Assembly (NCBI GenBank): GCA_030674185.1
Contig: CM060308.1
Span: 31,547,004-31,611,003 of the forward strand
Source of the DNA: Monoplex corrugatus
Lineage: Eukaryota > Mollusca > Gastropoda > Littorinimorpha > Ranellidae
Length of the DNA stretch: 64,000 bases
Direction of reading: 5' to 3'
A program made the translations under genes and the position numbers. Shown piece after piece: positions 56,780 through 64,000 of the stretch (its first letter is position 1; every line of letters begins with the position of its first letter). The notes beneath the pieces are model-generated. The model did not search any database and had not been told where the DNA came from. It saw only the letters and a list, made by a program, of their open reading frames with translations.

Positions 56780-56866
56780 ATCCAAAATAAGTTGCACGGA
56801 AAGAGTAGCAATGCAGACGATGTGGCAGCTAAAAAAATCAAAAAAGAAAAGGAAAAAAATGACTAG
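56780..56866 (+). other. Possible alternative terminal exon, unproven
   Basis: An acceptor-like GGTTTACAG leads into 87 bases ending in TAG; in phase 0 they read IQNKLHGKSSNADDVAAKK followed by a Lys/Glu-rich end. Exon 8 of paralog B would enter in phase 2, which gives a different, Lys/Arg-rich reading. AATAAA lies at 57855. No homolog is recognised. Confidence 0.2.
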
Positions 56867-57326
56867 AAGAAGATGGTTTCAGTTTGTTTCCTTTGAGCCT
56901 TAGATATCCGTTTGCTGCAAATTAAACATGGAGATCATATTTCTTGTGTTTTCTGTTGCTAATTCTTTTTATGCAGTGTTGTTTTACCTCCAGTAGGTTC
57001 CAGCAAGTAACTTTGCAGTTGTATTCCGTGGTGTTTGATAGCATAACGCGCATTGCTTAAGGTTATGGTTTTAATGTGATTGATTTTAATGTGTTTTACA
57101 AAACTGTCCAGTGAAATATGAAATTTTGTATTATGTTTGTGCATTTTTCTTCTGCAAACAAGTTGAATTATTGTATTTAAATATATATTCAGAAATGTTT
57201 GCCCAGTTTTTTTTACAACTAAGTAACCAACCAACCAGCCATTTTGCAACATCAACAGAAGTCCCACCATCACTGCCATCACCACTAAGTGCCCATTCAT
57301 TGTCAGTCATGACATCCTGTGAGCTT

Positions 57327-57562
57327 ATTTCACTGGCTTTTAATGCTGTAGGTTTAGTTTCGTATCTTTCAAATTGGTTATTCCATTATTTCATTTTGTG
57401 TTATATTTCACTGGCTTATAATGCTGTTGGTGTAGGTTTTATCTTTCAGATTGGTTATTCCATTATTCCATTTTGTTTTTGTATTTCACTGGCTTTTAAT
57501 GCTGTTGGTTTAGTTTCTTATCTTTCAAATTGGTTATTCCATTATTCCATTTTGTTTTGTTC
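57327..57562 (+). repeat. 78-bp tandem repeat, three copies
   Basis: Units start ATTTCACTGGC at 57327, 57405 and 57483. The period is a multiple of three, so an open frame of 26-residue repeats (SLAFNAVG..., LSNWLFHY) runs through; this is probably not a gene. Confidence 0.8.
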
Positions 57563-58097
57563 TGTGGTGTATTACTAGTATATTACATGTTACATATATC
57601 TCAAGGTCTTAGCTGTTTGAGTGGAGTCGCTTGCCTTAATCAGTTATATTGTTTGCCAGCAATAGATGTGCGTTTCAGAAGCCACTGAGCTTGTTTGTCG
57701 TTTGTTCTTCAGCCATGTTTCTGTTTAATCTAGCTTATAGCAATATGTTTATGTGGGTTGTATGATTTGTGTTTGTTTAGGTGAGGGAATTTGTTTTGAT
57801 GAGGGAAATGCGATGGTTGAAAGCAGCATATCTTGATTGTATTATCTGTTAGAACAATAAAGGACAAGTAAACACGGGGAAACCCCCCCCCCCCCCCCCC
57901 CCACAAAAACACCCAGCTATCAAGGGAACAAAGTAAATGAATTGACTGTACACTGATTTTCTCTAATGTTTTTTTTTTATTCTGTGTGACATAAGGAGTC
58001 TTGTTTCGTCCATTTCTTTCTTATTTTTGTTTCTTGTGTGGTTAAATAATCATCTACTGATATGCTAAGCCTGGTGTAACTTCACCAGAGTCCTGTT

Positions 58098-58290
58098 AAC
58101 CTTTTGACTCCTGCACCCTGTACACCAGCATGCTGCATTGCCAACCATGCTAGCAAAGCAAAAACTTAACCCTTTGATTTCCTTACTCTATCCATCAGCT
58201 TCCTGCAGGAAGCTGGTGGGTAGGGTGAGGGAATCAAAGGGGCAATTTTTTTGCAGTTGGTGGATAGGTTACAAATGTCAAAGGGTTAAC
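58098..58290. mobile_element. Palindromic element ending in TTAA, copy 3
   Basis: TTAACCTTTTGACTCCTGC to TGTCAAAGGGTTAA, with the inner hairpin around CTTCCTGCAGGAAG and one right-arm unit. Confidence 0.6.
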
Positions 58291-58589
58291 TGGCAAACCC
58301 CATCTGCTACTGGCATGCTAGTACGGTTGTAATTTCACCAGAACTGCGCTATTCATTGAAACCCCAGAGTCCCTGAACAAAAAGTCAAGGTCATCAATTC
58401 CATTTTCATACCTCGCTCTTTACGTACCGGTGCCAGATGTGGACTCTGACCAAACCTCTGGAGGACAAAATGACCACCCGTGAGATGCCTTGCATGATCA
58501 GCAACGCCATCATTATCATTATCGGTACCATGAGAGAGTGAGTGAATGTGGGTGTGTAAAGAGTGTATATTTGATATGAATGTGTGTAT

Positions 58590-58638
<49 letters not shown>

Positions 58639-58668
58639 AGAGGGAGGGGGAAAGGAGAGAGAAACAGA

Positions 58669-58700
<32 letters not shown>

Positions 58701-58705
58701 CAGAG
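58590..58705 (+). repeat. TG then GA microsatellite
   Basis: (TG)n at 58590-58634, then GA/GACA-rich sequence. Confidence 0.9.
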
Positions 58706-58864
58706 GACAGAGAAGGCATTTCATACATTATGCACATACTAAAAGAATAAATAAATGAATAATTTATTGTGTTAGGTGCATTGGCTCTATCACAAGTAAG
58801 TATCAGGGGAACAGATTGATGAAGGTATTGCATAATTTTTCGATGATCACATACAGGAAATGAT

Positions 58865-59550
58865 GAACGTCTAGTCCTGACATTGGAAGAAGCCCAAAAG
58901 AGTAAATCGCTAATAAGCGCCCACCCGAAAGTGCACATTTTGCATGTCATGAGGACCGCAGCGCATTTTCGTTCCAATAAGATCATTTCACCAGACGGCA
59001 GATGCACATCAGAAATAGCCAGCAGAATTGGCCAAGCCAAAACAACATTCAAGAAGATGGAAAGCATTCTTACCAACAAATGCCTATCAATTAACATCAG
59101 GAAGAGAGTTCTTGAATGTTATATAGAACCAATACTGTTTGTACAGTTGCAAGGCGTGGACAGTCAACAAGCAAAGCCAGAACAAGATTGAGGCAGCCGA
59201 GACGTTTCTAAGAAGGATGTTGAGAGTTGCATGGACAGCAAAGAAAACAAACAAGACAGTCTTGATGGAGGCAGACACAAGTAGATCATTGATAAGGAAG
59301 ATTAGGAAAAGGCAGGCAACATTCATAGGCCATTTTATGAGGAAAGGGGAATTGGAACACCTGGTCACAACGGGAAAGCTGGAGGGAAGGAGAGCACTGG
59401 GTAGACCTAGGGAGAAGATGCTAGACGGACTTGCAGAGTGGCTGAAGACAAGGAGGGTGGAAGAGATGCTTGAGGCAACAAGAGATAGAGACAGATGGAA
59501 GTCCATAATCGCCAATGCCATGCGGCTGGGCACCTGATGATGATGATGAT
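58865..59550 (+). mobile_element. LINE 3' end, copy 2 of a recent pair, longer
   Basis: It contains FRSNKIISPDGRCTSEI, LSINIRKRVLECYIEPIL and, after a frameshift near 59145, FLRRMLRVAWTAKKTNK, then the same C-terminus as 54905-55245, ending NAMRLGT, stop and (TGA)n. It belongs to the APE-type group of the element at 29285-32075. Confidence 0.75.
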
Positions 59551-59875
59551 TAAGAGAAGATATGTATTTTGGTTTTGATAAGCGTGCGTGGTTGAAGCTG
59601 TCTGCACCCTTTCACAAGCTTGGTTGCCATCAGCAAGACCAGAAAGGATCTGAAGCTGCAGCACTGAAACTCTGAAAACAGATATGAAACTGGCACAGTC
59701 ACTAGGAAGTATTTCATTGCTGGGGTGGCCAGAAGAGACCTTGTATTACTGTAGACTTGATCGATGGCACAACATGCATTTGTGCGGTAAAACTCAAAAG
59801 AAACGATTTCCGCTGAGACTTGTTATGTGGTGTGAAATTAATGTACAGTTCATACACACATATTTATCAAGTTTG

Positions 59876-59877
59876 TG

Positions 59878-59962
<85 letters not shown>

Positions 59963-59976
59963 ATAGATAGAGATAA

Positions 59977-60007
<31 letters not shown>

Positions 60008-60008
60008 A
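59876..60008 (+). repeat. TG then GATA/GA microsatellite
   Basis: (TG)n at 59876-59959, then GATAGATAGAGA and (GA)n. Confidence 0.92.
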
Positions 60009-60521
60009 TTTGATTCCGTAATGTTACCATTGACAGTAATAAATATATCTAGTGGTCTCATATTTCCAGTGCGCTCTTTTGGGACATAGACAAACTACCT
60101 TCAGATTTCGTAAGTGTGCGCTTCTTGGTCACCCCCCCCCCCCCCCCCCCCCCCCACTAAAAAGTGCTCTTTATGACTCTATTTTCAGTATCGGACTTAT
60201 CGGATGCACTCCTGAAATTCAATCACTTGACTGGACGACGGGACAGTGTTTCTTATCACAGTCAAATACAGGCCAGTTACTCGTTTTCACAGCAGCTATA
60301 CAATGAATAAAAAGTCAAACAACTACACGAATGCGACACTGGTACACCTGAATCATCGGTGGCACAATCTAATAACAAGAAACTAAAAGAGAACACAGAA
60401 TTTATGGTGAAAAATGTCATTGCCCGATATGAAAGGGTGCAAGCAATGATAACTATTTGCAGACACCCAGGCTCTGGTACACAACTGACAAGAGCTGGAG
60501 GAATCTGGTGAACAGTTTTTA

Positions 60522-60712
60522 ACCCTTTGACACTCCCGCACCCTGTCCACCATCCAGCATCCTGCATTATCAACCATGCTAGCAAAGCAAAAAGTTAACC
60601 CCTTTACTCCCTCTCCCTCTCCCTTCCTGCAGGAAGCTGGCTGATAGGGTGACGGAGTCAAAGGGTTAAGTTTTTGCAGTTGGTAGATAGTGTGTGCGAG
60701 TCAAAGGGTTAA
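60522..60712. mobile_element. Palindromic element ending in TTAA, copy 4
   Basis: TTAACCCTTTGACACTCCC to CGAGTCAAAGGGTTAA, with CTTCCTGCAGGAAG inside and one unit with GTTTTTGCAGTTGG. Confidence 0.6.
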
Positions 60713-61239
60713 GTGCAGCGCCCCAATGACTCTTCACGGAGTTAATTAAGGGAGAAGATGAAGAAAAAGAAGAAGGAGGAGAAGAAAAAGAAGAAGATGA
60801 TGACGACGACGACGACGATGATGATGATGAAAGAAAAAGAAGCAATGAGGCATTGTAATACATTAGAATGTACACAAAAAAATGTGAACAATAATCGTAT
60901 CAATGACAAATTTAAGTCATAAGCAAGCATTATTCATCTTCAGTGAAGATTGAAAAAAAAATCTACTTTAATTTGCTGGCGTTTGATATCGACGTTTCTT
61001 AAAGCACCTTATATAAATATAAAGACAAAATCTATGAAAATATCTTCATTTCTTGACGATAAAAGTAACGACAACCAGAACATATTCTATTTGTCGTGTT
61101 AATTAGATGGCATAAATTGATTCCTTCGATCCACAAAGTTCTAGACCACTTGATTCAAAGTGAATTTCATTCTCATTTGTATCCTTGCACAAAGGACATG
61201 TTATTGCATCCTGTCTTTCTATCTAGAGACTAACGGAAA

Positions 61240-61336
61240 CAGAGAGAGAGAAGAGAAGAGAAGAGAAGAGAAGAGAAGAGAAGAGAAGAGAAGAGAAGAG
61301 AAGAGAAGAGAAGAGAAGAGAAGAGAAGAGAAGAGA

Positions 61337-61394
<58 letters not shown>
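61240..61394 (+). repeat. AAGAG pentanucleotide then GA repeat
   Basis: About 20 units of AGAAG (61248-61346) followed by pure GA. Confidence 0.95.
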
Positions 61395-61395
<1 letters not shown>

Positions 61396-61997
61396 CATTA
61401 CAGAGGCAACAGACTAAGAACAAACAAGAACTTGTTTGTTTTAAGGTAAAAGGAACAGAACAGACGAGGGCCAAATCGGATTTTACATCCTGCCCTCGCC
61501 CATGAAGGGTCTGTACTTATCTAATCAAAGAAACAGACAAGAACAGAAAGTGGCAGGAAGTGAGTTCAAACACTTGCTCGCGTGCACAAGTTCTTCTTCA
61601 TCTACACAAACACGAACACACGCACACCCCCCCCCCCCCCCCCCATGCACGTGAATACGCCCCAACGTGCACACATATACTATTTTGACCACATAGATGT
61701 TTACCTTTCCACATCACACACACACACACACGCACAACATCAACAACAACAACAACAATAACAACACCAACACCAACTACAACAACAAGTGGAGAAAATC
61801 CTGAACATATTGAGTTTCTCCTTGTAACGTTATTCATCATGTTATTTGAAACATCTTGAGGAATGAATTGTCATACCAGTAGTGTCCCAGGTAATTGAAG
61901 GGAAGAAACTCTTGCTTCCTATCACCACACTGAAATTTTCTTGCAATGGGATGTGAGCTCCCCTGGTTCACTTTTACTCACCCATAATATTTTTTAC

Positions 61998-62019
61998 ACA
62001 CACACACACCACACACTCA

Positions 62020-62076
<57 letters not shown>

Positions 62077-62087
62077 ACAGACACACA

Positions 62088-62138
<51 letters not shown>
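61998..62138 (+). repeat. CA microsatellite with CAGA breaks
   Basis: About 140 bases of CA with three evenly spaced GACACA units in the middle. Confidence 0.93.
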
Positions 62139-62239
62139 CCTCTCTCTCTCTCCTGAAAAACGTTATAAGCATTTGTTTACATAATGAGTAATAAGGATAC
62201 TCACCGTAGTTGTAGTTTTAAAAAAAAGTGTATTTCATT

Positions 62240-64000
62240 ATAATTCAAAGTTGGGTCTTGGGCGTCTGTGGTTCAAAGTTGGGTCTTTGGCGTCTGTGGT
62301 TCAAAGTTGGGTTCAAAGTTGGGGTCTTAGCTGGCGTCTGTGGATCAAAGTTGGGGTCTTTGGCGTCTGTGGTTCAAAGTTGGGGTCTATGCCGTCTGTG
62401 GTTCAAAGTTGGGGTCTTTGGCTGGCGTCTGTGGATCAAAGTTGGGGTCTTTGGCGTCTGGTTTCAAAGTTGGGGTCTATGCCGTCTGTGGTTCGAAGTT
62501 GGGGTCTTTGGCTGACGTCTGTGGTTCAAAGTTGGGTCTTTGGCGTCTGTGGTTCAAAGTTGGGATCTTTGGCGTCTGTGGTTCAAAGTTGGGTCTTTGA
62601 CGTCTGTGGTTCAAAGTTGGGGATCTTTGATGTAGGTGGTTCAAAGTTGGGGGGGTCTTTGGCGTCTGTAGTTCAAAGTTGGGGTGTCTTTGGCGTCTGT
62701 AGTTCAAAGTTGGGGTGTCTTTGGCGTCTGTAGTTCAAAGTTGGGGTCTTTGGCTGGCGTCTGTGGTTCAGAGTTGGGTCTTTGGCGTCTGTTGTTCAGT
62801 TGGGGGCTTTGGCGTCTGTGGTTCAGTTGGGGTCTTTGGCGTCTGTGGTTCAGAGTTTGGGTCTTTGGCGTCTGTGGTTCAGTTGGGGTCTTTGGCGTCT
62901 GTGGTTCAGAGTTGGGGTCTTTGGCGTCTGTGGTTCAGAGTTGGGGTCTTTGGCGTCTGTGGTTCAGAGTTGGGGTCTTTGGCGTCTGTGTTCAGTTGGG
63001 GTCTTTGGCGTCTGTGGTTCAGTTGGGGTCTTTGGCGTCTGTGGTTCAGAGTTGGGGTCTTTGGCGTCTGTTGTTCAGTTGGGGTCTTTGGCGTCTGTGG
63101 TTCAGAGTTGGGGTCTTTGGCGTCTGTGGTTCAGAGTTGGGGTCTTTGGCGTCTGTGGTTCAGAGTTGGGGTCTTTGGCGTCTGTTGTTCAGTTGGGGTC
63201 TTTGGCGTCTGTGGTTCAGTTGGGGTCTTTGGCGTCTGTGGTTCAGAGTTGGGGTCTTTGGCGTCTGTGGTTCAGAGTTGGGGTCTTTGGCGTCTGTGGT
63301 TCAGAGTTGGGGTCTTTGGCGTCTGTGGTTCAGAGTTGGGGTCTTTGGCGTCTGTGGTTCAGAGTTGGGGTCTTTGGCGTCTGTGGTTCAAAGTTGGGTC
63401 TTTGGCGTCTGTGGTTCAAAGTTGGGGTGTTTGCCGTCTGTGGTTCAAAGTTGGGGTGTTTGCCGTCTGTGGTTCAAAGTTGGGGTCTTTGGCGTCTGTG
63501 GTTCAAAGTTCGGGTGTTTGGCGTCTGTGGTTCAAAGTTGGGGTCTTTGGCTTCTGTGGTTCAAAGTTGGGTCTTTGGCGTCTGTGGTTCAAAGTTGGGG
63601 TGTTTGCCGTCTGTGGTTCAAAGTTGGGGTGTTTGCCGTCTGTGGTTCAAAGTTGGGGTGTTTGCCATCTGTGTTTCAAAGTTGGGGTCTTTGGCGTCTG
63701 TGATTCAAAGTTGGGGTCTTTGGCGTGTGTGGTTCAAAGTTGGGGTGTTTGCCGTCTGTGTTTCAAAGTTGGGGTCTTTGGCGTCTGTGGTTCAAAGTTG
63801 GGGTCTTTGGCGTCTGTGGTTCAAAGTTGGGGTCTTTGGCGTGTGTGGTTCAAAATTGGGGTCTATGGCGTGTGTGGTTCAAAGTTGGGGTCTATGGCGT
63901 CTGTGGTTCAAAGTTGGGGATCTTTGGCGTCTGTAGTTTAAAATTAGGGTCTTTGTCGTCTCCGGTTCAAAGTTGGGGTTTTTGGCGTCTGTGGTTCAAA
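62240..64000 (+). repeat. 29-bp minisatellite, about 60 units, running off the window
   Basis: The main unit is 29 bases and contains GGTTCAAAGTTGGGGTC and TTTGGCGTCTGT. Variants of 27, 28 and 30-33 bases occur. The middle, about 62765-63380, consists of units with CAGAG (29) or a shortened CAGTTG form (27); units on both sides have CAAAG. No unit contains a plus-strand stop in any frame, so all three frames stay open over 1 kb. There is no sign of a gene. Confidence 0.95.

Noticed and set aside
62684..63941. Three long overlapping open frames (339-408 codons) in the last 1.3 kb
   Set aside because: They are the same 29-bp repeat read in three frames. The unit has no plus-strand stop, so openness is automatic; there is no non-repeat coding part and no homology.
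62240..64000. CRISPR-like array
   Set aside because: Units are contiguous with no unique spacers, and the DNA is eukaryotic.

Overview
The window is animal nuclear DNA with intron-containing genes, abundant microsatellites, SINEs and several retrotransposon classes. The transposon mix and repeat style look like a lophotrochozoan, most probably a gastropod mollusc; that is an inference from general character and no species can be named.

Two real protein-coding genes can be supported. They are paralogs of the RBM4/Lark family (one RRM, one CCHC zinc knuckle, then an Arg/Tyr/Asp-Pro-Tyr-rich tail) and are transcribed away from each other. Paralog A is on the minus strand, exons from 20132 down to the stop at 7730; its first, start-codon exon was not found. 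Paralog B is on the plus strand from 34217 to 53446, nine exons, 308 residues. The exons correspond one to one with the same intron phases, and both proteins end in SRVPGPY, so the pair is an inverted gene duplication.

The roughly 14 kb between the divergent genes is filled with mobile DNA: a 5'-truncated LINE with a restriction-like endonuclease plus an abutting tRNA-derived SINE, both sitting in a GATAG microsatellite (21.6-24.15 kb), a 5'-truncated Gypsy element with RNase H and integrase (25.2-27.7 kb), a decayed minus-strand APE-type LINE (29.3-32.1 kb) and two CR1-like LINE 3' ends (32.6-33.9 kb). Paralog B begins in a CpG island (about 34.1-34.65 kb). A diverged, strongly CpG-depleted copy of that island and first exon lies 9 kb downstream inside B's own first intron (43.3-44.4 kb), next to a 5S rRNA-derived sequence.

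Introns and flanks hold several repeat families: three tRNA-derived SINE types, a roughly 560-bp family found five times in B's introns, a roughly 840-bp repeat present once in each paralog, palindromic elements ending in TTAA (one expanded to a 43-bp tandem array), a pogo-like TIR element, very long TG/CA tracts, and a 29-bp minisatellite that fills 62.24 kb to the end of the window. The intervals 0.7-3.4, 3.8-7.7 and 36.1-38.4 kb show no gene I can support.
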